DNA of 64,000 bases from an uncultured Ruminococcus sp. (GTDB lineage: Bacteria > Bacillota > Clostridia > Oscillospirales > Ruminococcaceae). This document shows positions 34,438-43,702 of the stretch, piece after piece (the first letter of the stretch is position 1; each line of letters opens with the position of its first letter). The stretch spans positions 124,001 through 188,000 of the forward strand of contig UQPZ01000001.1 in the NCBI GenBank assembly GCA_900543145.1, in the 5' to 3' direction. Below the pieces are notes generated by a model, which saw only the letters and a program-made list of their open reading frames with translations, made no database searches and was not told the origin of the DNA. The translations under genes and the position numbers were made by a program.

Positions 34438-34501
34438 AGTTTTAAAATCTCATTTTCGGTGCAAATTATAATTAAGGATTAAATGCACGGGAGGTGTGGA
34501 A

Positions 34502-34939
34502 TTGCAGAGCAAAGCAATGAAGATATTTACATTATTTGCAGTCGGTGCGCTGATATACGGTATGATAGAAATATCAGTAAGAGGCTTTACCCATATAACA
34601 ATGGGACTTCTGGGCGGACTGGCAATGGTAATGATCCATCTGCTCAACGACGAGCGCCGAAGAGGAATGAATTATTTTTTACAGCTGTTGATCGCGGCAT
34701 CGTTTATAACCGCTATAGAATTTTTTGCCGGAGAAATATTAAATAGGCGGCTGCAGATGAATATCTGGGATTATTCTGATATACCGTTGAATTTTGACGG
34801 ACAGATTTGTCTGCCATTTGTTTTTCTGTGGATAATACTTGCAGCGATTGGAACGGCTCTGGATGATCTTATACGTTGGAAAATGTTTAAAGAACCGCGT
34901 AATTTCAGCTATATAAAAAACAAACGGACCGCATTTTGA
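34502..34939 (+). CDS. CmpB-like putative ABC-permease-type membrane protein
   Basis: The 145-residue product has about four membrane helices and the segment WDYSDIPLNFDGQICLPF followed by a hydrophobic helix, the signature I associate with the small membrane family called ABC_trans_CmpB (putative ABC transporter permease, role unproven). Start TTG at 34502 is preferred because GGGAGGTG ends five bases before it; GTG at 34496 overlaps that site and ATG at 34517 is further away. It follows the cobalamin operon after a weak terminator and may not be functionally linked. Confidence 0.72.
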   Translation: MQSKAMKIFTLFAVGALIYGMIEISVRGFTHITMGLLGGLAMVMIHLLNDERRRGMNYFLQLLIAASFITAIEFFAGEILNRRLQMNIWDYSDIPLNFDGQICLPFVFLWIILAAIGTALDDLIRWKMFKEPRNFSYIKNKRTAF

Positions 34940-34951
34940 AATGCAGTCCGT
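34919..34951. terminator. Bidirectional terminator between convergent genes
   Basis: AAACGGAC(C)GCATTT pairs with AAATGC(A)GTCCGTTT around the stop codon of the plus-strand gene, with T-runs on the exit side. It is shared with ispD. Confidence 0.85.
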
Positions 34952-34955
34952 TTTA

Positions 34956-35651
34956 TCATTTTATAAGAGCTTCGGCTATTTTCAGATCAAAGGGTGTAGT
35001 TATCTTTATATTTGTCATATCTCCCTTTACTATTGATACGGGTGTGCCTGCTCCTGTAAAAACTCCGCAGGTGTCCGTTAGTTCGATTTTTTGTTCATCT
35101 GTCAATTTACCGTATGCGTCTAGAAATGCTTTTATCCTGAAGCTTTGAGGAGTTTGCGCATGATAAAGCCTTTTTCTTTGAAGGGTTTGATCTATGACTG
35201 AGCCGTTTTCACTGCAAAGTATCGTATCCACTGCACTGACTGCTGTTGTGCATGGCTTGCCTGATAGGGCGGAATCTATATTATTATTAATAATATCGCG
35301 GGTTACAAAAGGCCTTACTGCGTCGTGAGTAAGAATAATATCGTTATCGTTCAGCCTGTAACTATTGGTTATATTTTCAATTATCCTGAGTATTGTAGAA
35401 TTTCTGTCTGAACCGCCGCATATAACGCAGATCCGCCCTTTTTCGGAAATATGCTTTTCGATCAGCTTTTCGGTATATTCAATCCAGTTTCGGTTTACTC
35501 CGATATATATTTTTTCTATTCGTTTTTCCTGTATAAACTTTTCTGCGGTCCTAATAATTATCGGCTTCTCTTTCAGCTCTATAAATTGCTTTGGGATATC
35601 CGCTCCCATTCTGCTGCCGTTTCCTCCTGCGGCAATACCTGCAAATATCAT
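34956..35651 (-). CDS. ispD: 2-C-methyl-D-erythritol 4-phosphate cytidylyltransferase
   Basis: IspD makes CDP-methylerythritol in the MEP isoprenoid pathway. The 231-residue nucleotidyltransferase has the nucleotide-binding GGNGSRMGADIPKQFIEL, ILTHDAVRPFV, TAVSAVDTI and TPQSFR motifs. Length is normal. GGAGGT precedes the ATG. It lies 66 bases after prs, with a terminator-like hairpin between them, so it may be partly co-transcribed with prs. IspF is not adjacent, and no IspDF fusion is seen. Confidence 0.95.
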   Translation of the reverse strand: MIFAGIAAGGNGSRMGADIPKQFIELKEKPIIIRTAEKFIQEKRIEKIYIGVNRNWIEYTEKLIEKHISEKGRICVICGGSDRNSTILRIIENITNSYRLNDNDIILTHDAVRPFVTRDIINNNIDSALSGKPCTTAVSAVDTILCSENGSVIDQTLQRKRLYHAQTPQSFRIKAFLDAYGKLTDEQKIELTDTCGVFTGAGTPVSIVKGDMTNIKITTPFDLKIAEALIK

Positions 35652-35691
35652 AATCTGTACCTCCGACGCCGTTATATTAAGATAAAATTTA

Positions 35692-35709
35692 AGGGCGGAT
35701 CAACCGCCC
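35692..35709 (-). terminator. Terminator-like hairpin after prs
   Basis: GGGCGG (35693-35698) pairs with CCGCCC (35704-35709). On the minus strand it is followed by TTAAATTTT. Moderate strength, so ispD may receive read-through. Confidence 0.65.
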
Positions 35710-35717
35710 CTGATTTG

Positions 35718-36866
35718 TTATCTGCTGTATTTATCCAGCAGCGCCTGTATTTTCTGATGTGGATCTATAATGTTTGAAATGGAAAGATCATGGTTGAGGG
35801 AAGCGATAAAATAAGAAATATATTTAGCGCAGTCCACCTCATGAAACCATGTTCTTTTGAGAAGCTGAGGCGTGCGGTAGGTAAGATTCGTTCCGAAAAC
35901 TCCGTCTATTATACCGTCTGCGTAAGCCTTGTCAAATGTTTCAAGACCGTTAGTGAAGATAGCGTAGGTAGCGTATGCGAAAATTCTTTTTGCCTTGCGT
36001 TTTTTCAGTTCAACTGCTACCTCCAGCATTGATTCGCCTGAGGAAATAATATCATCGGCAATAAAAACGTCCTTGTCCTTAATATCGTTTCCTAAATATT
36101 CATGAGCAACTATCGGGTTCCTGCCGTTTACTACAACAGAATAGTCCCGGCGCTTGTAGAACATTCCAAGATCTACTCCGAGGACCGAGGCGTAGTACAT
36201 ATTCCTGTTTATAGCGCCCTCGTCCGGGGAAACTATCATAAAGTGATCCTTGTCGATAATAAAATTGTCAATGCTCTTGAACATTGCTTTAAGAACCTGA
36301 TAAGACGGAATTATATTATCAAAGCCCATCAGAGGAACAGCGTTCTGAACTCTCGGGTCGTGAGCGTCAAAGGTTAGGATATTTTCTACTCCCATAGCTT
36401 CCAGCTCCTGAAGTGCAACGGCGCAGTCAAGCGATTCGCGGTAGTTTCTTCTGTGCTGGCGTCCGCCGTAAAGCGACGGCATTATAACATTTATTCTGTG
36501 AGCTTTACCGCTGGCTGCCTGGATTATCCTTTTAAGATCCTGATAGTGATCGTCAGGCGACATGGCGTTTTCCATTCCGAAATAATTGTAGGTACAGCTG
36601 TAATTGCCGACATCACAGAGAATAAATAGATCATTGCCTCTTACGGTAGATTTTATAAGACCTTTTCCGTCACCGGAAGAAAATCTGGGACAGTCCGTTT
36701 CGATCAGATAGCTGTCGTTTTCCATTCCGTGGTCTTTTCCCCATTTTACAAGATAGTCGTTGATCTTATTGCCAAGCTCCTGCGTTCCGTTCATGGCAAT
36801 TAAGCCGAGCGGCGCGACTCTTGTCTGTGTATCAAACAATATTTTCTTAGTATTCGAGCTTTCCAT
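35718..36866 (-). CDS. prs: Ribose-phosphate pyrophosphokinase (divergent, long form)
   Basis: The 382-residue protein makes PRPP from ribose 5-phosphate and ATP for nucleotide, histidine and tryptophan synthesis. The PRPP-binding loop VFIADDIISSGESMLEVAVE and the flexible-loop/ribose region YGGRQHRRNYRES and LTFDAHDPRVQNAVPL are clear. It is longer than the standard 310-320-residue Prs and has an N-terminal extension of about 20 residues and an altered tail (HEVDCAKYISYF). Such a divergent form occurs in clostridia, where a second, canonical Prs may exist elsewhere. The promoter is at 36919-36947. Confidence 0.88.
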   Translation of the reverse strand: MESSNTKKILFDTQTRVAPLGLIAMNGTQELGNKINDYLVKWGKDHGMENDSYLIETDCPRFSSGDGKGLIKSTVRGNDLFILCDVGNYSCTYNYFGMENAMSPDDHYQDLKRIIQAASGKAHRINVIMPSLYGGRQHRRNYRESLDCAVALQELEAMGVENILTFDAHDPRVQNAVPLMGFDNIIPSYQVLKAMFKSIDNFIIDKDHFMIVSPDEGAINRNMYYASVLGVDLGMFYKRRDYSVVVNGRNPIVAHEYLGNDIKDKDVFIADDIISSGESMLEVAVELKKRKAKRIFAYATYAIFTNGLETFDKAYADGIIDGVFGTNLTYRTPQLLKRTWFHEVDCAKYISYFIASLNHDLSISNIIDPHQKIQALLDKYSR

Positions 36867-36918
36867 TCCCAGTCCTCCGATTAAAAATTAATTTATTTAA
36901 GAACACGAATATGTTTAT

Positions 36919-36947
36919 ATTATACTGTATCCGTTACGTTTTTACAA
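36919..36947 (-). promoter_or_regulatory. prs promoter
   Basis: Minus-strand TTGTAA (36942-36947), 17-base spacer, TATAAT (36919-36924). Confidence 0.65.
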
Positions 36948-37099
36948 TACCTTTTGCGAATTTTTATAATTATTTATATTATTACACAAAATTACGCCCA
37001 TATTTTGCAGGGCTTTTATACAACTGTGTTTAAGTAAACGTTTCCCATTATTACCTCGGCGTATTTCTTCGGCTTCGGGTAAATTCGCCGTAAAACCTC

Positions 37100-37128
37100 T
37101 TGCGTTTTCTGTGAAGATGATATATAAT
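37100..37128 (+). promoter_or_regulatory. murD promoter
   Basis: TTGCGT (37100-37105), 17-base spacer, TATAAT (37123-37128). Confidence 0.6.
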
Positions 37129-37201
37129 AAAATAGTATGATTATACGTTTAGTGTATTTATTATAGATCAAATTATTTATAGACGGTTAGGAGATAAGCT
37201 T

Positions 37202-38593
37202 ATGACGAAGGCTCAGAGATTTTTTGCATCTGTTAAGGATAAAAGAATAGCTTTTATAGGCGTGGGAGTAAGCCATACCGAGCTTATAAAACTATTTCTT
37301 TCAAAGGGAATAAACGTTGTAGTATGCGATAAAAAAGATGAGGATAATTTTGATCCGGATCTGTATGAGGAATTATCTGCAAGAGGAGCAGAGTTTTCTT
37401 TGGGTGAAAACTATCTTGACGAGATATTTAACTGCGATATTGTTTTCAGAACACCGGGAATGTACTTTAACGACAATACTCTTACGGCAGCTAGAAAGGC
37501 CGGAGCTGTAATTACCTCGGAGATGGAGGTGTTCTTTGACCTCTGTCCGTGTAAGATATACGGAGTTACTGGCTCCGACGGAAAGACTACTACAACAACT
37601 CTGATAAGCGAGTTTCTCAAAGCTGAGGGAAGACGGGTTCATCTAGGGGGCAATATCGGCAAGGCTCTGCTCCCTATAGTTGAAACTATTGCCGAATCGG
37701 ACGCTGCGGTAGTTGAGCTTTCAAGCTTTCAGCTCATATCAATGAGAGAGTCCCCCGACGTTGCGGCAATAACAAATATTACACCGAATCATCTTAATGT
37801 TCACGGAACAATGGAAGAATATATTGACGCTAAATGCAATCTGATAAGACATCAGAACGCATTTTCAAAAACGGTTCTGAGCTTTGACAATAAAACCGCC
37901 AGAGATCTCAGCGGCCTTGTTAGAGGCGAGCTTTCGTATTTCAGCAGACGTGAAAAGGTAGAGAACGGCAGCTTTCTTGATGAAAATGGAATGCTTTGCT
38001 ATAACGATCACGGAAATATAACCGAAATTGTCGATATGAGGGATATAAGAATTCCGGGAATGCATAACGTTGAAAACTATCTGACAGCAATAGCGGCTAC
38101 TTGGGGAGAGGTAAGCGCTGAAAATATCAGAAAGGTCGCAAAGGAATTTAATGGCGTGGAGCACCGTATAGAGTTTGTGAGGGAGCTTGACGGAGTTAAG
38201 TATTACAACAATTCTATAGCTTCAAGTCCTACGAGAGTGCTTGCCTGTCTTGCTTCCTTCGATCAGAAGCAGATACTTATTCAGGGCGGCTCAGACAAGG
38301 GAATATCCTTTGAGCCTATGGCTGATGAAATATGCAGAAAGTGTAAAGTTCTTATACTGATGGGAGAAACCGCTCAGAAGATTCAGGACGCTGTTACATC
38401 TTCTCCGCTCTATAAGAACAGCGGACTCAGAATAGTAAGAGTAAGCAATATGCAGGAAGCTGTCAGCGCCGCAAGAGATTATTCGGAAAGCGGAGATATA
38501 GTTTCCCTTTCTCCTGCCTGTGCAAGCTTTGATATGTACCGTATGTTTGAGGAAAGAGGAAATCATTTTAAAAAGCTTGTAAACGAACTTTGA
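37202..38593 (+). CDS. murD: UDP-N-acetylmuramoylalanine--D-glutamate ligase
   Basis: MurD adds D-glutamate to UDP-MurNAc-L-Ala in the cytoplasm. The 463-residue protein has an N-terminal Rossmann-like domain (IAFIGVGVSHTELI), the ATP-binding GVTGSDGKTTTTTLISEF, NITPNHLNVHGTMEEYIDAK and the C-terminal domain with HRIEFVRELDGVKYYNNSIA and QGGSDKGI. Length is typical. AGGAGA lies upstream of the ATG. It is separated from the dcw cluster and is followed closely by peptidase genes. Confidence 0.96.
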   Translation: MTKAQRFFASVKDKRIAFIGVGVSHTELIKLFLSKGINVVVCDKKDEDNFDPDLYEELSARGAEFSLGENYLDEIFNCDIVFRTPGMYFNDNTLTAARKAGAVITSEMEVFFDLCPCKIYGVTGSDGKTTTTTLISEFLKAEGRRVHLGGNIGKALLPIVETIAESDAAVVELSSFQLISMRESPDVAAITNITPNHLNVHGTMEEYIDAKCNLIRHQNAFSKTVLSFDNKTARDLSGLVRGELSYFSRREKVENGSFLDENGMLCYNDHGNITEIVDMRDIRIPGMHNVENYLTAIAATWGEVSAENIRKVAKEFNGVEHRIEFVRELDGVKYYNNSIASSPTRVLACLASFDQKQILIQGGSDKGISFEPMADEICRKCKVLILMGETAQKIQDAVTSSPLYKNSGLRIVRVSNMQEAVSAARDYSESGDIVSLSPACASFDMYRMFEERGNHFKKLVNEL

Positions 38594-38612
38594 TCAAAAG
38601 GATATGTTTAGA

Positions 38613-39632
38613 ATGGATACGATTAGTATTTTAACGCAGCTGACATCGGTATGCGGAGTTTCGGGAGCTGAGGAAAGCGCAGCAAAGACGGTTTCACAGC
38701 TGCTTTCGCCCTACGGAAAGACTCAGATCGATTCACTTGGTAACGTGCTTTTTACAGACGAAGGCGGTAACGGACCGCTGCTTCTGCTTGACGCTCATAT
38801 TGACGAGATCGGAATGATAGTTACCTATATTACAGACGGCGGATTTCTTAAAGTTTCGGCCTGCGGAGGAATTGACAGCAGAGTCCTGCTCGGACAGCGT
38901 GTTACGGTTTACGGCTTGAACAGACTTACAGGTATTATCGCTTCAACTCCACCTCATCTGGAAACGGACAGCAGCGCCGCTGTATCAGCGGAGGAAATTT
39001 ATATTGATATAGGTCTGTCAAAGGACGAGGCTGAAAGGCTTGTAAGCCCCGGAGACAGGGTAATTATTGAAAACAGGCTTTGTCCTCTTGCCGGGGGAAG
39101 AGTTACCTCAAAGGCTCTGGACAACAGGGCAGGGGCGGCGGCGGTAATACTTGCTATAGCGATGCTTCATAGCAAAAAAACGGCTTGCCGTATTGCCGCA
39201 TTGTTTTCGGTTCAGGAGGAAACAGGCTGTGCCGGCGCAAGGACCGGAGCGTACAGTATTGCTCCGGACATGGCTGTAGCCGTAGACGTTTCCTTTGCAA
39301 AAACTCACGGTGAAACTGAGGAAAGCTGCGGATTTCTGGGTAAGGGCCCTATGATAGGGATTGCTCCGTCTTTGAGCAGAAAGATGTCCGATACTCTTAT
39401 AAAGCTTGCAGAGGAAAATAATATTCCCTATCAGCTTGAAGTTATGAGCGGGAAAACCGGGACAAATGCCGACGCTATAGGTATAGCACGGGGAGGAACT
39501 GCCGCTGTTACCTTGTCGATCCCCGAAAAGCATATGCATACTCCTGCGGAAATTGCCGATTTAAACGATATTGAAAATACAGCAAGACTTATAGCCTTGT
39601 ATGCGGAAAGGGCGGCTGAAATATTTGATTAA
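38613..39632 (+). CDS. M42-family metallo-aminopeptidase (first of two)
   Basis: The 339-residue protein belongs to the M42 (glutamyl aminopeptidase/FrvX-like) family of cytosolic dinuclear-metal peptidases. Metal ligands and catalytic residues are visible in LLDAHIDEIGMIV, KALDNRAGAAA, VQEETGCAGARTGA, VAVDVSFA and the C-terminal EKHMHTPAEIADLND. AAAAGGA (38596-38602) is 10 bases before ATG 38613; the ATG at 38604 almost touches it and is less likely. It overlaps a second M42 gene. Confidence 0.9.
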   Translation: MDTISILTQLTSVCGVSGAEESAAKTVSQLLSPYGKTQIDSLGNVLFTDEGGNGPLLLLDAHIDEIGMIVTYITDGGFLKVSACGGIDSRVLLGQRVTVYGLNRLTGIIASTPPHLETDSSAAVSAEEIYIDIGLSKDEAERLVSPGDRVIIENRLCPLAGGRVTSKALDNRAGAAAVILAIAMLHSKKTACRIAALFSVQEETGCAGARTGAYSIAPDMAVAVDVSFAKTHGETEESCGFLGKGPMIGIAPSLSRKMSDTLIKLAEENNIPYQLEVMSGKTGTNADAIGIARGGTAAVTLSIPEKHMHTPAEIADLNDIENTARLIALYAERAAEIFD

Positions 39633-40644
39633 CGAATTAAAAGTCCTTTGCGGCATAAACGGAATTTCAGGTGATGAAGAAGCAGTCGCTCGATATATAT
39701 GCAGCAGGCTTGACGGCTTTGCGGAATACAAGCTTGATAAGCTGGGAAATATAATTGCTTTTAAGAAGGGTAAAAGATCCTCCGGTAAAAGAGTTATGGT
39801 TTCCGCCCATATGGACGAAGTAGGAATGATAGTTAACTATATCAATTCGGACGGAACTATAAAAGTATCTCCCGTCGGAGGAGTAGATCCGAGAGTTGTT
39901 TTCGGCAGACGGGTAGAGATCGGCAGAAGCAGGATCTGCGGAGCGGCAGGAGGAAAAGCAGTTCACAATCTTACTGCGGAGGAACGCAGGAGATCCGTTC
40001 CCTTTGATAAAATGACTATTGATATCGGAACAGAAAGCCGTGAGGAAACACAGAAGCTGGTTTCTCTCGGAGACAGCGTGTGCTTTCAATCAGAGTTTAC
40101 TGAATTCGGTAACGGACTTATAACAGGAAAGGCTATCGACGACCGTGCAGGGTGCGCAATAATGCTGAGGCTGATACGTCAGAAACTTGAATACGATACC
40201 TATTTTACCTTTACGGTTCAGGAGGAGATCGGTCTGAGAGGCTCGTCATGTGCGGCATATACTGTAGATCCGGATTTTGCCGTAGTGCTTGAAGCTACAA
40301 CAGCCGCCGATGTTCCGACAGCTTCGGCGGAAAAAAGAGTCTGCACGCTTAAAGGCGGGCCGGTAGTTTCTTTTATGGACAGGCATACCATTTATGATAA
40401 GGAGCTTTATACTCTTGCTTTTAAAACGGCTGAGGAAATAGGCATACCCTGTCAGACGAAAACAATGGTCGCAGGAGGAAATGACGCTGGCGCTATCCAT
40501 TTATCGCGCTCCGGGGTAAGAACGGCGGCAATATCACTGCCATGCAGATATCTTCATTCGCCGTACTGCGTGATAGCAAGAGAAGATTTTGAAAACGCAT
40601 ATCTGCTTGCCGGAAATTTAATTGACAGGATTCATAACAAATGA
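39625..40644 (+). CDS. M42-family metallo-aminopeptidase (second of two)
   Basis: This 339-residue paralogue is the same length as its neighbour and keeps the metal-binding pattern: VSAHMDEVGMIV, KAIDDRAGCAIM, VQEEIGLRGSSCAA, VVLEATTA (Glu in place of Asp) and RYLHSPYCVIAREDFENA. Start TTG at 39625 is preferred because GGAAAGGGCGG lies about 10 bases upstream and the two paralogues then align from the first residues; ATG at 39601 has no ribosome binding site. It overlaps the first M42 gene by 8 bases and the next gene as ATGA, so the set is translationally coupled. Confidence 0.86.
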   Translation: MINELKVLCGINGISGDEEAVARYICSRLDGFAEYKLDKLGNIIAFKKGKRSSGKRVMVSAHMDEVGMIVNYINSDGTIKVSPVGGVDPRVVFGRRVEIGRSRICGAAGGKAVHNLTAEERRRSVPFDKMTIDIGTESREETQKLVSLGDSVCFQSEFTEFGNGLITGKAIDDRAGCAIMLRLIRQKLEYDTYFTFTVQEEIGLRGSSCAAYTVDPDFAVVLEATTAADVPTASAEKRVCTLKGGPVVSFMDRHTIYDKELYTLAFKTAEEIGIPCQTKTMVAGGNDAGAIHLSRSGVRTAAISLPCRYLHSPYCVIAREDFENAYLLAGNLIDRIHNK

Positions 40645-41414
40645 TAAATCAGACATACAGTATCGATTCGGCGCTTCTTGAAAAGCTGAAATCAAATCAC
40701 TATACCAGAAGAATAAGATCACATTATCAGGCTTACGGAACAAAATACGGCTTTCTCCGTTTCTTTGAAATTCTTTCGGACGGAATTAAGACAGGACTTA
40801 TATGTATTTTTAATTCTTCTATGCTTATATCTACCTTTGAAAACTCTGAGCCTGACGATACGGCGGCGGAGGAGATAGCTCGTTTTATAGAAATAAACAG
40901 ACCTCTCTCAGTAGAGCTTGAGCCTTGCCTTTTTAATAAGGTTATCGGATTTATGACTGACGGGTATTACACCGATAAGCGTACGGAGTTTCAGTTCGTA
41001 TCGAAACATACTCTGCCGGATATGCAGGTTAACGAGCTGCCTGCGCTTGACGACGTATTTGAAATTTTAAGTCAGAGCTTTCCGGAACTTGCGGATTCTT
41101 ATGAGCTGTGGCTGACCGATACGTCTCATAGGGTAAGGCGCGGCCTGTCACAGTCGTTTCTGTTAGGAAATTATACTACGGCGACGATTCAGTATATAAT
41201 TAACGGCATTGCTCTTATCGGTCATGTTGCAACGATCCCGTCGGAGAGAGGAAAGCTTCATGCAAGAAGTTTGCTTTACTGGATAGGCGAAAGGCTTGCT
41301 GCGGACGGATTTTCGGTACGGCTTTTCGCCCGTCCTCACAGGGTAAGCTATTATGAGGAAATAGGTTTCAGAGAAGCCGGAACAGATTATGTTTTAGAGA
41401 GGAAAATCAGATAA
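40641..41414 (+). CDS. GNAT-family acetyltransferase
   Basis: The 257-residue protein has a C-terminal GNAT domain (about 160-257): TIQYIINGIALIGHVATIPS is the central strand, followed by the acetyl-CoA-binding stretch SERGKLHARSLLYWIGERL and the final YYEEIGFREAGTDY. The N-terminal part (about 1-150) is specific to this group and may shape substrate choice, which is unknown. ATGA overlap with the M42 gene and an abutting start of the PLP lyase gene indicate one operon. Confidence 0.85.
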   Translation: MINQTYSIDSALLEKLKSNHYTRRIRSHYQAYGTKYGFLRFFEILSDGIKTGLICIFNSSMLISTFENSEPDDTAAEEIARFIEINRPLSVELEPCLFNKVIGFMTDGYYTDKRTEFQFVSKHTLPDMQVNELPALDDVFEILSQSFPELADSYELWLTDTSHRVRRGLSQSFLLGNYTTATIQYIINGIALIGHVATIPSERGKLHARSLLYWIGERLAADGFSVRLFARPHRVSYYEEIGFREAGTDYVLERKIR

Positions 41415-42685
41415 TGACAGAAAGCTTTTTTGATATAGACCGTAAGATAATCGAGATCGCAGAAACGGCGCAGAACGAATGCGGTGAAATGTTTGCTGAA
41501 ATTGACAAAACTGCTGAATACAACGGTCAGAAGGTTTTATCAGCATTTATAAAGAACAGGGTAAGCGAGGGCTGTCTTAAAGGCACTACCGGCTACGGCT
41601 ACGGAGATATGGGCAGGGATACGCTGGATAAGGTATTTGCCGATGCTTTCGGAGGAGAGGACGCAATAGTCAGGCACACCTTTGTAAACGGAACTCATGC
41701 TCTTTCAACTGCACTTTTCGGAGTTCTTCGGACAGGTGATACAATGCTCGCGGCAACGGGAAAGCCTTATGATACTCTTGAAGAGATAATAGGTATCAGG
41801 GGCGAAAAAGGCAGCGGTTCATTAAAGGATTTCGGTATCGGCTATATTCAGTCAGATCTGATAGACGAGAAATATCCTGATTATGATGAGATAGCCAGGC
41901 TTGCTCCTAAAGCAAAGGTGGCATATATTCAGCGTTCAAGGGGATATTCTCTTCGTCCGTCATTGACTGTGGATATTATAGGTAAAATAGCCGAGACAGC
42001 AAAAAAGGCTAATCCTGAAATTATAGTTATGGTTGATAACTGCTACGGCGAATTTGTTGAAAAGCGAGAGCCGCTTTCTGCCGGAGCTGATCTTATTATC
42101 GGATCGCTTATAAAAAACCCCGGCGGCGGAATAGCTTCAACGGGCGGTTATATCTGCGGCAGGACCGATCTGGTCGAAAGGTGCGCAGACCGCCTTACCT
42201 GCGTTGGAATGGGCAAAGAGGTCGGCTGCTCTCTGGGACAGAACAGGGATATGTTCATGGGATTCTTCCTTGCTCCCCAGACCGTTGCTGCGGCTCTTAA
42301 AACTTCGGTTTTTGCCTGCCGCTTTTTTGAGAAGCTAGGATACAGAACTCTTCCGTCAAGCGGTGAGAAAAGAACGGATATAATTGCATCTGTTCTGCTT
42401 GAAAATGAGGAAAATCTCACGGCGTTCTGTCAGGGTATCCAGAAAGGCTCTCCTGTAGACAGCTATGTAACGCCTGAGGCATGGGATATGCCGGGCTACG
42501 ACAGCAAGGTCATAATGGCGGCGGGAGCGTTTACAATGGGCGCTTCTATCGAGCTTTCCGCTGACGCTCCTATAAGAGAACCGTACGCAGCATGGCTTCA
42601 GGGGGGAATTACCTATCCTTCCGGGAAAACGGGAGTTATGCTTGCCGCTCAGGAAATGTTTAAAAAAGGACTTATAAACATATAA
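41414..42685 (+). CDS. Methionine gamma-lyase-family PLP protein (YnbB/aluminium-resistance-like)
   Basis: The 423-residue protein belongs to the PLP-dependent fold-type I group annotated as methionine gamma-lyase or aluminium-resistance protein. It shows GYGYGDMGRDTLDKVFADAF, the cofactor stacking region FVNGTHALSTALFGVLRTGD, MVDNCYGEFVE (PLP-binding Asp) and the PLP lysine in IIGSLIKNPGGGIASTGGY. It may release methanethiol or act on a related sulfur amino acid, but the true substrate of this subgroup is poorly defined. It overlaps the GNAT stop codon. Confidence 0.88.
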   Translation: MTESFFDIDRKIIEIAETAQNECGEMFAEIDKTAEYNGQKVLSAFIKNRVSEGCLKGTTGYGYGDMGRDTLDKVFADAFGGEDAIVRHTFVNGTHALSTALFGVLRTGDTMLAATGKPYDTLEEIIGIRGEKGSGSLKDFGIGYIQSDLIDEKYPDYDEIARLAPKAKVAYIQRSRGYSLRPSLTVDIIGKIAETAKKANPEIIVMVDNCYGEFVEKREPLSAGADLIIGSLIKNPGGGIASTGGYICGRTDLVERCADRLTCVGMGKEVGCSLGQNRDMFMGFFLAPQTVAAALKTSVFACRFFEKLGYRTLPSSGEKRTDIIASVLLENEENLTAFCQGIQKGSPVDSYVTPEAWDMPGYDSKVIMAAGAFTMGASIELSADAPIREPYAAWLQGGITYPSGKTGVMLAAQEMFKKGLINI

Positions 42686-42711
42686 TAAAAATACTGAAAG
42701 GAATGAAGAAT

Positions 42712-43671
42712 ATGGCAGAGATATTTACCGTTTCAATAGCAGAGATCGCAGAAGAGCTGAAGCTTGAGATCGTGTATACTCCGAAGGAACTCTCAGAGCT
42801 TCTTATATCAGATAACGACTGCAACCGTCCCGGACTGCAGCTTATGGGATTTTATGAGTATTTTAATGCAGAGCGTATTCAAATATGCGGAAATATGGAG
42901 TTTGCGTATCTGGCCTCCCTTGATGAGAAAACCCGTTATCAGCGCATAGACGCACTGTTTGCAACTAAGATACCGATGTTTGTAGTAGCCAGGGGACATG
43001 AGCTTTATCCGGAAATGCTGGAGATAGCCGAAAAGTATGAGGTGCCTGTAGCCAGAACGAACGACAGCACTACTGCTTTTATCGCTGCTCTTATCGGTTT
43101 TCTCAATGTTAAGCTTGCGCCTAGGATAACCCGTCACGGAGTGCTGATAGAGGTTTACGGTGAGGGAATACTTATAGTCGGTGAAAGCGGAGTGGGAAAA
43201 TCCGAGACTGCTATAGAGCTTGTAAAACGAGGACACCGCCTTGTTGCCGACGACGCAGTTGAGATACGCAGGGTTTCAAGCTACAGCCTTGTCGGTTCTT
43301 CTCCTGACAATATCCGTCATTTTCTGGAGCTGCGAGGAATAGGAATTATTAATACAAGACGCTTATTCGGTATGGGCGCTGTTAAGGTAACTGAAAAAAT
43401 TGACCTTATAGTCGAGCTTGAACCTTGGGACAGCGAGAAAATATACGATAGAATGGGCGTAGACAACGAATATACAACGATCCTTGGCGTAAAGGTTCCA
43501 AGCCTTACTATACCTATAAAGCCGGGACGTAACCTGGCTGTAATTTTAGAGGTTGCGGCAATGAATAACCGTCAGAAGAAAATGGGATACAATGCGGCTC
43601 AGGAACTGCTTAATAATCTCGGACTTCAGATGGACAATAAGGATACTGTTAAAAATTGGGATACTGTCTGA
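42712..43671 (+). CDS. hprK: HPr kinase/phosphorylase
   Basis: HprK phosphorylates and dephosphorylates Ser46 of HPr to control carbon catabolite repression in Firmicutes. The 319-residue protein has an N-terminal HprK domain and a C-terminal kinase domain with Walker A GESGVGKSE, the VADDAVEI segment, LRGIGIINTRRLFG and the signature IPIKPGRNLAVILEVAAMN. ATG 42712 is preferred over ATG 42703 because GAAAGGA is only two bases before the latter and about 10 before the former. It heads the hprK-PHP-murB-rapZ-whiA-dnaE series. Confidence 0.95.
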   Translation: MAEIFTVSIAEIAEELKLEIVYTPKELSELLISDNDCNRPGLQLMGFYEYFNAERIQICGNMEFAYLASLDEKTRYQRIDALFATKIPMFVVARGHELYPEMLEIAEKYEVPVARTNDSTTAFIAALIGFLNVKLAPRITRHGVLIEVYGEGILIVGESGVGKSETAIELVKRGHRLVADDAVEIRRVSSYSLVGSSPDNIRHFLELRGIGIINTRRLFGMGAVKVTEKIDLIVELEPWDSEKIYDRMGVDNEYTTILGVKVPSLTIPIKPGRNLAVILEVAAMNNRQKKMGYNAAQELLNNLGLQMDNKDTVKNWDTV

Positions 43672-43702
43672 CAGTAAATTTAATTATTGGAGCGAAAACC
43701 AA

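Larger units (their letters stand above)
36867..37201. other. Intergenic region between divergent prs and murD
   Basis: About 335 AT-rich bases hold the two divergent promoters at 36919-36947 and 37100-37128. I see no ORF, RNA gene or strong inverted repeat in the rest. Confidence 0.6.
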
